From JAOPZW01 sp963851295 (GTDB taxonomy: Bacteria; Actinomycetota; Thermoleophilia; Solirubrobacterales; Solirubrobacteraceae): 64,000 nt of DNA. The DNA lies in NCBI GenBank assembly GCA_963851295.1, contig CAWKOS010000012.1:62001-126000 (forward strand), read 5' to 3'. A program made the translations under genes and the position numbers. Shown in pieces: positions 7,632 to 15,570 of the stretch; position 1 is the stretch's first letter, and every line of letters starts with the position of its first letter. The notes under the pieces are model-generated. The model saw nothing but the letters and a program-made list of their open reading frames with translations, was not told the DNA's origin and made no database searches.

Positions 7632-8189
7632 TCAGGCCGACAGCCAGGCGAGCACCTCGTCGGCGTTGCGGTCGGGCGGGAAGACGGGGTAGAAGACCTT
7701 GACGATCCGGCCCTGCTCGGCGACGAAGGTCAGGCGCTTGTACAGGTGCAGCCCGCTCGTCTCGAAGGTCGGCAGGCCCATCGCGGTCGCCAGGCGCAGG
7801 TCGTGGTCGCTGAGCAGGGGGTAGGGGATGTGCTCGCGCTCGGCGAACTCCGCCTGCTCCTCCGGGGTCTGGGTGCTGATGCCGATGAGCGTCGCGCCGT
7901 GGGCGGCGAGCTCGGCCTGCGCGTCGCGGAAGGCGCAGCTCTGGGGCGTGCAGCCGCGGGCGCCGGGGATGTCGTCCCAGCCGTCGGGCGAGGGCTCGCC
8001 CGGCGTGCCGGTGCGCGGGTAGACGTAGACGGCGAGGCGCCGCTGAGCGGCGTCGTGGAGATCGACGTCGCCGCCCAGGGTGGAGGGCAGCGCGACGCTC
8101 GGGACGGTCGCGCCGGTCAGGTGGTCGGCGGCGCCGTCGTCGACCGGGGCGGGGAGGTTGGGCGGCAGGCTGGTCCAGTCTCTGCTCAT
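7632..8189 (-). CDS. peroxiredoxin (AhpC/TSA, PrxQ/BCP-like)
   Basis: A 185-residue thioredoxin-fold peroxidase that reduces hydroperoxides using a peroxidatic cysteine. The motif RGCTPQSCAFRD near residue 82 matches the PrxQ/BCP arrangement, where two cysteines five residues apart can form an intramolecular disulfide. Flanking elements VYVYPRTGTPGEP and LIGISTQTPEEQAEFAE are typical. ATG 8189 gives the full domain. It heads the minus-strand run that continues with DUF1326, GYD and MarR-GNAT genes, and diverges from the GMC oxidoreductase gene 27 nt away. Confidence 0.88.
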   Translation of the reverse strand: MSRDWTSLPPNLPAPVDDGAADHLTGATVPSVALPSTLGGDVDLHDAAQRRLAVYVYPRTGTPGEPSPDGWDDIPGARGCTPQSCAFRDAQAELAAHGATLIGISTQTPEEQAEFAEREHIPYPLLSDHDLRLATAMGLPTFETSGLHLYKRLTFVAEQGRIVKVFYPVFPPDRNADEVLAWLSA

Positions 8190-8204
8190 GTCGCCATTCT
8201 CGCG

Positions 8205-8210
8205 TATGGT
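8205..8210 (+). promoter_or_regulatory. -10 box of leaderless GMC oxidoreductase mRNA
   Basis: TATGGT at 8205-8210 is followed after 6 nt by GTG 8217. No Shine-Dalgarno is present. Confidence 0.5.
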
Positions 8211-8216
8211 CGGCGC

Positions 8217-9569
8217 GTGTCCGGGGACTCTGCGTTCGAGTTCCTCATCGCGGGCGGCGGCTCCGCGGGTTGCGTCCTGGCGGCGAGGCTGAGCGAGGCC
8301 GGCCGCGAGGTGTGCCTCGTCGAAGCAGGGCCCGACTACGGGCCCTACGAGGGCGGGCGCTGGCCCGCCGACATCCTCGACGCGCGGCGGCTCGCCCTCT
8401 CGCACGCGTGGGAGACCGACCGCGAGGACCGCAACCAGCTGCGGGCGCGGATCCTCGGTGGCTGCTCGTCGCACAACGCGTGCATCGCGCTGGCGGGCGC
8501 GCCGGCCGACTACGACGAGTGGGGCGAGGGCTGGAGCCACGCGGCGATGGCGCCGTACCTGGAGCGCGCCCGGCGCACGCTCCGGGTGCGGACCTTCACC
8601 GAGGACGAGCTCTCGCCCTGGCATCGCGCGTTCGCCGTCGCGGCGGGGGCTGACGCGGTGCCGCACCCGGTCAACGACGTGGGTGGCGTGCGCTGGAACG
8701 CGGCCTTCGCGTACCTCGACGACGCGCGTGGGCGCCGGAACCTGACGATCCGGGGCGACGCGCTGGTCGACCGCGTTCTGTTCTCGGGAACCCGTGCCGT
8801 CGGGCTGTCGACGAGCGCGGGAGAGCTGCGTGCCGACCACGTCGTGCTCACGGCCGGTGCCTACGGCTCGCCAGGCATCCTGCTGCGCAGCGACGCCGCC
8901 GCGCTGCGCGAGCTCCCGATCGGCGAGGGGCTGATCGACCACGTCGGCGTCGGCGTGGGCTACGAGGCGACCGACCGCCTGCAGCACGAGACGGCCGCCT
9001 TCGGGGAGACGTCGCGGGTCTACATGGGGCAGGTCACGATCCAGGCGCGCAGCAGCGCCTGCGCCGACGGCGTGTGCGACCTCTTCCTCTTCCCGGCCGT
9101 CGATCCGCCGGGCGAGGACGGCTATGAGATCAGCGTCGGCGTGTTCGCGATGAAGCCCGCCTCGCGGGGGACGGTGCGCCTCGTGTCCGAGGATCCGCGC
9201 GCCCCGCTGGCCATCGATCACGGCTTCCTGTCCGACGAGCGCGACGTGGCGGTCCTCACGGAGGGCGTCGAGGCGTCGCGGGCGCTGGCCGCCTCCGACG
9301 CGGTCCGTCCGTACGCCGTGCGCGAGGCGCGCCCGGGCCTCGAGGTCGGCGCCGAGGCCCACGTGCGGGCCTCCGTGCGCGGCTTCTTCCATCCGGTCGG
9401 CACGTGTGCGATCGGGGCCGTGGTCGACGGCGACGGCCGCGTGTACGGGGTCTCCGGGCTGTCGGTCGCAGACGCCTCCGTGATGCCGACGATCCCGCGG
9501 GCGAACACGAACCTCACCGCTATCGCGGTGGCCGAGCGCCTGGCCGAGCGGATGCTTGCGCTCAGCTGA
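8217..9569 (+). CDS. GMC-family flavin oxidoreductase
   Basis: A 450-residue FAD-dependent glucose-methanol-choline oxidoreductase. The N-terminal FLIAGGGSAGCVLAARLSEAG (residues ~7-27) is the dinucleotide-binding fold, GGCSSHNACIALAG (~83) is the GMC signature-1 region, VVLTAGAYGSPGILLRS (~213) is signature 2, and the C-terminal FFHPVGTCAIG holds the active-site His. It is shorter than the ~500-550 aa usual for choline dehydrogenases, the middle being compact. The substrate (an alcohol) cannot be named. GTG 8217 is set by the TATGGT box. The 3' end overlaps the convergent peptidase gene by 8 nt. Confidence 0.9.
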   Translation: MSGDSAFEFLIAGGGSAGCVLAARLSEAGREVCLVEAGPDYGPYEGGRWPADILDARRLALSHAWETDREDRNQLRARILGGCSSHNACIALAGAPADYDEWGEGWSHAAMAPYLERARRTLRVRTFTEDELSPWHRAFAVAAGADAVPHPVNDVGGVRWNAAFAYLDDARGRRNLTIRGDALVDRVLFSGTRAVGLSTSAGELRADHVVLTAGAYGSPGILLRSDAAALRELPIGEGLIDHVGVGVGYEATDRLQHETAAFGETSRVYMGQVTIQARSSACADGVCDLFLFPAVDPPGEDGYEISVGVFAMKPASRGTVRLVSEDPRAPLAIDHGFLSDERDVAVLTEGVEASRALAASDAVRPYAVREARPGLEVGAEAHVRASVRGFFHPVGTCAIGAVVDGDGRVYGVSGLSVADASVMPTIPRANTNLTAIAVAERLAERMLALS

Positions 9570-10415
9570 TCTCGCGCAGCAGCGGCCAGACGACGCGCAG
9601 CACGCGGGCGAAAGCGCCCTTTTGGAGGCGGTTCGGAGTGTCGCCGGCCGTGTGGCGCAGCGGCTCGTCGGGGACGCCGAGCTTCGCGGCGGGCGCGCCG
9701 GCGAGGGCGAATTCGCGGTGGTCGGAGTTGCCGGTGTCGCTGTCGCGCTGCCAGGTCGTCGCGACGCCTTGCCTTCGGCCGGCTTGGAGGATCGCTTGCT
9801 CCACTGTGGCGCGCTCCCTTGCGACCGGGGAGCGCAGCTCGAAGCGCCTGCCGCGACCGACCTCGTCGAGGGAGAGGGCGAGGCGGACGTCCCGGAGCCT
9901 GTTCGTGCGCCTGAGGCGGTTGACGAGCGCGGTGGCACCCCGGTGGTCCGGCTGGCCGGTGTAGATGCGCTCCTCGGCGCCGGTCGACACGAGCCAGACG
10001 TCGCACTCGGGCGTGGGGCCCTTGGCGAGCGCGGGCGCCAGCGCCGCGATGGTCCCGACGCCGGAGGCGTTGTCGTCGGCGCCGGGCGCCGGGGGGACCG
10101 TGTCGGCGTGCGCCATGGCGATGACCAGGCAGCTGTTCGGGGAGTCGCGGATGCCGATGACGTCGCGCGACCGGCCCTTGCCGGGCACTGTGAAGCGCTC
10201 GAACCCGACGCGCAGCCCGGCCTGGCGGAAGCGCGCGGCGACGAGCGCGTGGGCGCTGCGCTCCGCCGCGGACGCCGCGGGCCGCGGGCCTGCGTTCGCG
10301 AGCCGCACCGCGAAGTCGTAGGCCGCGGCGGGGGGAGGGCTGCGGGCGCGGGCGGCGCGGCCGCGGCGCCGGCGCTCGTCGCGGCGCAACAAGCGGCAAC
10401 GAGGGCGGGAAGCAC
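9562..10415 (-). CDS. M28-family metallopeptidase, signal peptide out of frame (frameshift)
   Basis: A zinc aminopeptidase-like protein of the M28 family with intact ligands: His in AMAHADT, Asp in GADDNASG, the Glu pair in STGAEER, Asp in LSLDEVG and His in NSDHREF. The catalytic frame runs from about 10334 to 9562 and starts at AAAYDFAVRLAN. Upstream in that frame the translation is arginine-rich and implausible. In the next frame, from GTG 10415, an alanine-rich export-signal-like segment (LPALVAACCAATSAGAAAA) ends just at the junction. Adding one C to the six-base run (plus-strand G6 at 10330-10335) joins them. This is either a real 1-nt deletion or a homopolymer sequencing error. Confidence 0.75.
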
Positions 10416-10486
10416 CCGCTGAGCCTACGCAGACTCGCAACGAAGCACGCCTTGTTCCGTCACACGATCGCCGCCACCCTCGGGCG

Positions 10487-11461
10487 ATGCCCACCACCCC
10501 CGCCGCCCCCAGCAACGAGTGTCACCTAACTCGGCATATAGCCGAAGAAGGTGACACTCGTCCCGACGTCCTGGTCGCGCGGCGTGCCGCCGACGCGTGG
10601 GGCGTCCTCGCCATCGATGAGCTGTATGCGTGTGGCCTGTCGCCCGACGCCGTCGCAGACCGCGTGCGCCACGGCCGGCTGCACCGCCTCCACCGCGCCG
10701 TCTACGCCGTCGGGCACCCGAGCGTTCCGCTCGAAGGACGCTTCCTCGCAGCGGTCAAGGCCTGCGGCCCGGGCGCGGTCCTGAGCCACCGCTCCGCGGC
10801 GGCGCTGTGGGGCTTCGTGCGCTGGGACGACCGCTACCCCGAGGTCAGCGTGCTGGACACCACACCCCGCCGCCACCGCGGGCTGCGCACCCACCGCACC
10901 ACGACCCTCGACGCCCGCGACATCGCCCGCCACCGCGGCATCCCCCTCACCTCACCCGCCCGCACCCTCCTCGACCTCGCATCCACCCTCGACCACAACC
11001 CCCTCCGCCGCGCCACCCGCGAGGCCCAGGCGCTGCACCGCGTCAACCTGCCCCAGCTCGTCGACGTCCTCAACCGCCACCGCCGAAGACGGGGGTCCTC
11101 GAGGCTCGCCCGCATCGTCGCGACCGGCCCCGCGCCGACCCGCAGCGAGCTCGAGGACGCGGTGCTCGACCTCATGCTCACCGCCGGCCTCGCGCATCCC
11201 GACGTGAACGCCGAGCTGATCCTCGAAGGCCGCCGCGTCGTCCCCGACTTCCGCTGGCCGGGTGCGCGGCTCGTCGTCGAGGCCGACGGCGCCGCCTGGC
11301 ACGACGGACGCCTCGCGCGCGAGGACGACGCCGAGCGCCAGGCCCTGCTCGAGGCCCACGGCGAGCGCGTCCTGCGCGTCACCTGGGACCAGGCGATCGC
11401 CCGCCCGGAGGGGACGCTCGCCCGGCTGCGCGCCGCCGGGGCGCCCTACACTGAGGCCCCC
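10487..11461 (+). CDS. AbiEi-like / DUF559 (Vsr-type nuclease) protein, no stop before efp
   Basis: About 325 residues. An N-terminal AbiEi-antitoxin-like region (~25-160) contains HRAVYAVGHPSVPLEGRFLA and GAVLSHRSAAALWG. The C-terminal DUF559 domain (~230-320) is of the PD-(D/E)xK/Vsr type, with PDFRWPG, VVEADGAAWH and ERVLRVTWDQ. Proteins of this build are common in actinobacteria; roles in abortive infection or DNA repair are only inferred. ATG 10487 places a large palindrome (10515-10561) inside the coding sequence. The frame has no stop and continues in phase through the whole of efp to 12022 (511 codons), so a fusion protein is possible unless efp is translated only from its own start. 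Confidence 0.75.
10515..10561. repeat. compound palindrome (12-bp plus 5-bp stems)
   Basis: ACGAGTGTCACC (10515-10526) is repeated inverted and perfectly as GGTGACACTCGT (10550-10561). Nested inside is TCGGC-ATATA-GCCGA (10531-10545). The short symmetric bulges TAAC and AGAA separate the stems. The element lies within the first 25 codons of the AbiEi/DUF559 frame. It looks like a REP-type hairpin or an RNA regulatory hairpin; I noticed no second copy in the window. Confidence 0.75.
11447..11452 (+). promoter_or_regulatory. -10 box for efp inside the upstream reading frame
   Basis: TACACT at 11447-11452 lies 9 nt before GTG 11462 with no Shine-Dalgarno. It suggests a leaderless efp transcript starting within the last codons of the AbiEi/DUF559 frame. 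Confidence 0.5.
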
Positions 11462-12022
11462 GTGATCAGCACCAACCAACTCAAGAACGGCAACCACATC
11501 GAGGTCGACGGCACCGTCTTCAAGGTGCTCGAGTTCCAGCACGTCAAGCCCGGCAAGGGCGGGGCGTTCGTGCGCACCAGGCTGCGCCGGGCCTCCGACG
11601 GCAACGTCATCGACAAGACCTTCCGGGCGGGGGAGAAGTTCCGCGCCGTGCGCACCGAGGCGCGCAAGATGACCTTCCTCTACGCCGACGGGACCGACGC
11701 GCACTTCATGGACGCCGAGTCCTACGAGCAGATGGCGGTCCCCGAGGCCGGCGTCGCCGAGGCGCTGCGGTGGACGAAGCCCAACGACCCCGTCGACGTG
11801 CTCTTCATCGACGGCGAGGCGAGCGACCTGCAGCTGCCGGCGTCGGTCGTGCTCGCGGTCACCCAGACCGAGCCCGGGCTGCGCGGCGACACCGCGTCCG
11901 GCGGCGGCAACAAGCCCGCGACGCTGGAGACCGGGGCGACGATCCAGGTCCCGCTGTTCGTCGACATCGGCGACAGCGTCAAGGTCGACACGCGCTCGGG
12001 CGAGTACATGTCGCGCGCGTAG
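11462..12022 (+). CDS. efp: elongation factor P
   Basis: EF-P (186 aa, family length) relieves ribosome stalling at polyproline stretches. The KOW-like N-terminal domain carries VKPGKGGAFVR, with the loop-tip lysine that many bacteria modify. Two OB domains follow, ending in IGDSVKVDTRSGEYMSRA, the classic EF-P signature. GTG 11462 gives the canonical N-terminus and is preceded by TACACT. The same frame is open back to 10487 through the AbiEi/DUF559 gene. nusB follows 36 nt downstream, as in many genomes, although accB/accC are missing between them. Confidence 0.95.
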   Translation: MISTNQLKNGNHIEVDGTVFKVLEFQHVKPGKGGAFVRTRLRRASDGNVIDKTFRAGEKFRAVRTEARKMTFLYADGTDAHFMDAESYEQMAVPEAGVAEALRWTKPNDPVDVLFIDGEASDLQLPASVVLAVTQTEPGLRGDTASGGGNKPATLETGATIQVPLFVDIGDSVKVDTRSGEYMSRA

Positions 12023-12058
12023 GCCCCGGGCCGCCGCCGCCGACCACCGAACCAGAGC

Positions 12059-12472
12059 ATGTCGCGCCGATCCGACCAGCGCCGCGCCGCCGTCTTCGCG
12101 CTCTACCAGCACGACGTGACCGGGCGCGAGCTCGACGAGCTCTTCGAGCGCGACGCCTCGACGTTCACCCGCGCGCTCGCGTACGCCGCCCAGGACTACG
12201 GCGAGGACCTCGACGGCCGCATCGAGCGCCACGCCAAGGGCTGGACGCTCGCCCGGATCGCGCCCTTGGAGCGCGCGATCATGCGCATCGCCCTGCTCGA
12301 GATGGTCCACCCCGACGTGGCGCCGGGCGACGTCCCGATCCCGCCCGAGGGCGCCATCAGCGAGGCCGTCGAGACGGCCAAGCAGTTCTGCGGCGCCGAG
12401 GCGCCGGGCTTCGTCAACGGCATCCTCGCCGCCGCGCTGCGCGAGATGGGTGAGAATGGGGCGCACCGATGA
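12059..12472 (+). CDS. nusB: transcription antitermination factor NusB
   Basis: NusB (137 aa), an all-helical RNA-binding protein that joins NusE/S10 at boxA to prevent premature termination, chiefly of rRNA operons. Conserved parts are RRAAVFALYQHDVTG at the N-terminus, the central IAPLERAIMRIALLEM helix and AVETAKQFCGAEAPGFVNGIL at the C-terminus. Its TGA overlaps the ATG of xseB (ATGA, 12469-12472), so the two are translationally coupled. Confidence 0.93.
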   Translation: MSRRSDQRRAAVFALYQHDVTGRELDELFERDASTFTRALAYAAQDYGEDLDGRIERHAKGWTLARIAPLERAIMRIALLEMVHPDVAPGDVPIPPEGAISEAVETAKQFCGAEAPGFVNGILAAALREMGENGAHR

Positions 12473-12681
12473 GCGAGGTCGACACCAGCACCCTCGATGC
12501 GCTCGTCGCGCGCCTGGAGCGCGCGGCCGAGCAGCTGCGCACCGGCGAGCTGTCCCCCGACGCGGCCGCGGGCCTCGTCGAGGACTGCGCGGGCCTGGCC
12601 TCGCAGGCCTCGGCCGAGCTCGAGCGCATGGCCCGCGCGGCGCAGCAGGAGCCCATCCCGGGCCAGGACACCCTGCTCTAG
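12469..12681 (+). CDS. xseB: exodeoxyribonuclease VII small subunit
   Basis: A 70-residue helical-hairpin protein matching XseB: LDALVARLERAAEQLRTGEL followed by a second helix LVEDCAGLASQASAELERM. Exonuclease VII degrades single-stranded DNA and needs the large subunit XseA, which is normally next door but is absent from this window. Placement between nusB and a prenyl synthase gene is the conserved xseB-ispA arrangement. The stop TAG (12679-12681) directly abuts the GTG of ispA. Confidence 0.8.
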   Translation: MSEVDTSTLDALVARLERAAEQLRTGELSPDAAAGLVEDCAGLASQASAELERMARAAQQEPIPGQDTLL

Positions 12682-13566
12682 GTGAGCTCCTACCCCGAGG
12701 CTCTGCGCGCCGAGGTCGAGCGCTACCTCGACGCTCTGCGCTTCCCCAGCGAGGCGCCCGGCACCGCCGGCCTCGAGGAGGCGATGCGCTACTCGCTGCT
12801 GGCCGGCGGCAAGCGCATCCGGCCCGTGCTCGCCCTCGCCACCGCGCGCGCGATCGGCCGCGACCCGCAGGATGTCCTGCCGCTCGCCGCCGCCATCGAG
12901 CTCATCCACACCTACTCGCTCATCCACGACGACCTCCCGGCGATGGACGACGACGCCCTGCGCCGCGGCCGCCCGACCTGCCATGTGAAGTTCGGCGAGG
13001 ACGTGGCGATCCTCGCCGGCGACGCGCTGTACGCCGAGGCCTTCCGCCACCTGCTCTCCGAGCAGGCGGGTGGCCCCGGCGGGGCGGATTCCGTCCTCGC
13101 CGTCGCGCGCGAGCTGGCAGCCGCGACGGGCGTCGACGGCATGGTCGGCGGCCAGTACCTCGACGTGTCCGGCGTCGGCGACAGCCCCGAGGACCTGCGC
13201 CGCCTGCACGCGCTGAAGACCGGCCGCCTGATCGGGGCCTCGGTGGTGTGCGTCCTGCTGCTCGCCGGGATGGACGAGGCGACCACGGGGGCATGGCGCC
13301 GCTATGCCGCCGAGCTCGGGGTCCTCTTCCAGATCGTCGACGACATCCTCGACGTGACGGGCACCGACGCCGCGCTCGGCAAGCCACACGGCAGCGACGA
13401 GCGTCTGGGCAAGCGGACCTACGTCAGCCACTACGGCCTCGAGCGCGCGCGCGAGCTCGCGACCGAGTGCCACGCGAGCGCCCGCGCCTCGCTCGCGAGC
13501 GCCGCGCCGGACGGTGCGCCCGACCTCGAGCAGATCACCGACTTCATCCTCACCCGGACCGCATGA
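12682..13566 (+). CDS. ispA: polyprenyl (farnesyl/geranylgeranyl) diphosphate synthase
   Basis: A trans-isoprenyl diphosphate synthase (294 aa) that condenses IPP with allylic diphosphates. Both aspartate-rich motifs are intact: DDLPAMDDD with RRGRPTCH (~residue 90) and the second QIVDDILD (~217). GGKRIRP near residue 36 binds IPP. The product length (C15 or C20) cannot be read from the sequence alone. GTG 12682 follows the xseB stop with no gap. dxs follows, so precursor supply and chain elongation are linked. Confidence 0.92.
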   Translation: MSSYPEALRAEVERYLDALRFPSEAPGTAGLEEAMRYSLLAGGKRIRPVLALATARAIGRDPQDVLPLAAAIELIHTYSLIHDDLPAMDDDALRRGRPTCHVKFGEDVAILAGDALYAEAFRHLLSEQAGGPGGADSVLAVARELAAATGVDGMVGGQYLDVSGVGDSPEDLRRLHALKTGRLIGASVVCVLLLAGMDEATTGAWRRYAAELGVLFQIVDDILDVTGTDAALGKPHGSDERLGKRTYVSHYGLERARELATECHASARASLASAAPDGAPDLEQITDFILTRTA

Positions 13567-13609
13567 TCGTGTGCCCCGGCGGCCCCGGCTCGCCCGGCGT
13601 GGGGCCGAG

Positions 13610-13615
13610 TAGCCT
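13610..13615 (+). promoter_or_regulatory. possible -10 box for dxs
   Basis: TAGCCT lies 11 nt before the dxs ATG in the 60-nt gap after ispA. No Shine-Dalgarno is evident, so a near-leaderless transcript is plausible. Confidence 0.35.
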
Positions 13616-13626
13616 GTAGCCGTTCC

Positions 13627-15570
13627 ATGACCCGAATCCTCGACAGCATCGACCGCCCCCAGGACCTCCACGAGCTCTCCGACGACGAGCTCGCGCAGGT
13701 CGCCCAGGAGGTGCGCGCCCACATCATCGACACGGTCGGCGAGATCGGCGGCCACTTCGGGGCGAATCTCGGGACGTGCGAGCTGTCGGTCGCCCTGCAC
13801 TCGCTGCTCGAATCGCCGACGGACAAGATCGTCTGGGACGTCGGCCATCAGGCCTACCCGCACAAGGTCCTCACCGGCCGCCGCGACCAGCTCCCGACGA
13901 TCCGCCAGTACGAGGGCCTCGCGCCCTTCTGCTCGATCGCCGAGTCCGAGCACGACATCATGGGCGCCGGCCACGCCTCGACCTCGATCGGCTACGCGGT
14001 CGGCCTGAAGGAGGCGATGCGGCTGCGCGGCGAGCCCGACGCGGGCAAGGTCGTCGCCGTCATCGGCGACGGCGCCATGACCGGCGGCGTGGCCTTCGAG
14101 GCCATCCATCAGGCCGGCGGCCTCGGCACGCCGATCGTCGTCGTCCTCAACGACAACGGGATGTCGATCGCCCCCAACGTCGGCGCGCTGTCGCGCTACT
14201 TCAACCGAGTGCGCCTGAACCCCAAGCTCTGGCACGCGCGCGAGGGCGTCGAGGGCCGGCTGACCGACCTGCCGGGCGGCATCGGATCCGCCTTCGAGCG
14301 CCTGGGGCCGCAGCTCAAGGAGTCGATCAAGGCCTTCTGGGCGCCGGGGCTCTTCTGGGAGGAGCTCGACTGGGCCTACACCGGCGTCATCGACGGCCAC
14401 GACGTCCGCGCGCTGCGCCGCGTCCTGCGCCAGGCGCTGGCCGCCGACCGCCCGGTCGTCGTCCACATCGCCACCGTCAAGGGCAAGGGCTTCGCCCCGG
14501 CCGAGGAGGGCGGCCTGGAGGGCATGGAGCGCTGGCACGCGGCCAAACCCGGCTCGATCGTCTCCGGGGCCGTCGCGCCGTCGAAGCCGAAGGTCAGCGG
14601 CGCGCCGCCGCAGTACACGCAGGTCTTCGGCGAGGCGATGGTCAACGAGGTCCGCCGCGACCCGCGCGTCGTCGGCATCACCGCCGCCATGAACTCCGGG
14701 ACCGGGCTGAGCATCCTGCAGGAGGAGGAGCCCGACCACTACTTCGACGTCGGCATCGCCGAGCAGCAGGCGGTGCTCTTCGCCGCCGGCCTCTCGCTCG
14801 AGGGCGCCAAGCCCGTGTGCGCGATCTACTCGACCTTCCTGCAGCGCGCCTTCGACCAGATCGTGCACGACGTCTGCCTGCAGAAGCTCAACGTGGTCTT
14901 CTCCATGGACCGCGCCGGCCTCGTCGGCGACGACGGCCCCACGCACCACGGCGCCTTCGACATCGCCTACCTGCGCTGCCTGCCCAACATCGTCCTCATG
15001 GCCCCGCGCGACGAGGCGATGCTCGCGACCATGCTGCGCACCGCGCTGACCTACGACGACGGCCCGATCGCGCTGCGCTACCCGCGCGGCGAGGGCGTCG
15101 GGGCCGTGGTGCCGGCGCCGGACCGCATCGTCCCGATCGAGATCGGGCGCGGGGAGGTCCTGCGCGAGGGCGAGCGCGTGGCGCTCGTCGGCTACGGCAC
15201 CGGCGTGCAGAAGGCGCTCGAGGCCGCGGACGTGCTCGCGGAGGGCGGCCTCGAGGTCACGGTGGCCGACGCCCGCTTCGCCAAGCCGCTCGACGAGCGG
15301 CTGCTGTCGTCGCTCGCCGCCGAGCACGAGCTGCTGGTCACCGTCGAGGAGGGCGTCCTGGCCGGCGGGTTCGGCTCGGCGGTGTGGGAGTGCCTCAACG
15401 ACGCCGGCGGCCACGTCCCGCGCATCCTGCGCGTCGGGCTGCCCGACCGCTACGTCACCCACGGCAAGCCGGCGCTGCTGCACGCCGAGGTCGGCTACAC
15501 CGGCAAGGCGATCGCCCAGCGCATCGAGGCGGCCATCGCCGCCGGCGCGGGCGCGCTCGCCGAGGCGTGA
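13627..15570 (+). CDS. dxs: 1-deoxy-D-xylulose-5-phosphate synthase
   Basis: DXS (647 aa) is a thiamine-diphosphate enzyme that condenses pyruvate and glyceraldehyde-3-phosphate, the first step of the MEP isoprenoid pathway. HQAYPHKVLTGRRD, the ThDP/Mg motif GDGAMTGG (~residue 150) with the downstream NDNGMSI, the catalytic Glu in DVGIAEQQAV (~380) and DRAGLVGDDGPTHHG are all present. Its last bases form GTGA (15567-15570) with the following esterase gene. Confidence 0.96.
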   Translation: MTRILDSIDRPQDLHELSDDELAQVAQEVRAHIIDTVGEIGGHFGANLGTCELSVALHSLLESPTDKIVWDVGHQAYPHKVLTGRRDQLPTIRQYEGLAPFCSIAESEHDIMGAGHASTSIGYAVGLKEAMRLRGEPDAGKVVAVIGDGAMTGGVAFEAIHQAGGLGTPIVVVLNDNGMSIAPNVGALSRYFNRVRLNPKLWHAREGVEGRLTDLPGGIGSAFERLGPQLKESIKAFWAPGLFWEELDWAYTGVIDGHDVRALRRVLRQALAADRPVVVHIATVKGKGFAPAEEGGLEGMERWHAAKPGSIVSGAVAPSKPKVSGAPPQYTQVFGEAMVNEVRRDPRVVGITAAMNSGTGLSILQEEEPDHYFDVGIAEQQAVLFAAGLSLEGAKPVCAIYSTFLQRAFDQIVHDVCLQKLNVVFSMDRAGLVGDDGPTHHGAFDIAYLRCLPNIVLMAPRDEAMLATMLRTALTYDDGPIALRYPRGEGVGAVVPAPDRIVPIEIGRGEVLREGERVALVGYGTGVQKALEAADVLAEGGLEVTVADARFAKPLDERLLSSLAAEHELLVTVEEGVLAGGFGSAVWECLNDAGGHVPRILRVGLPDRYVTHGKPALLHAEVGYTGKAIAQRIEAAIAAGAGALAEA

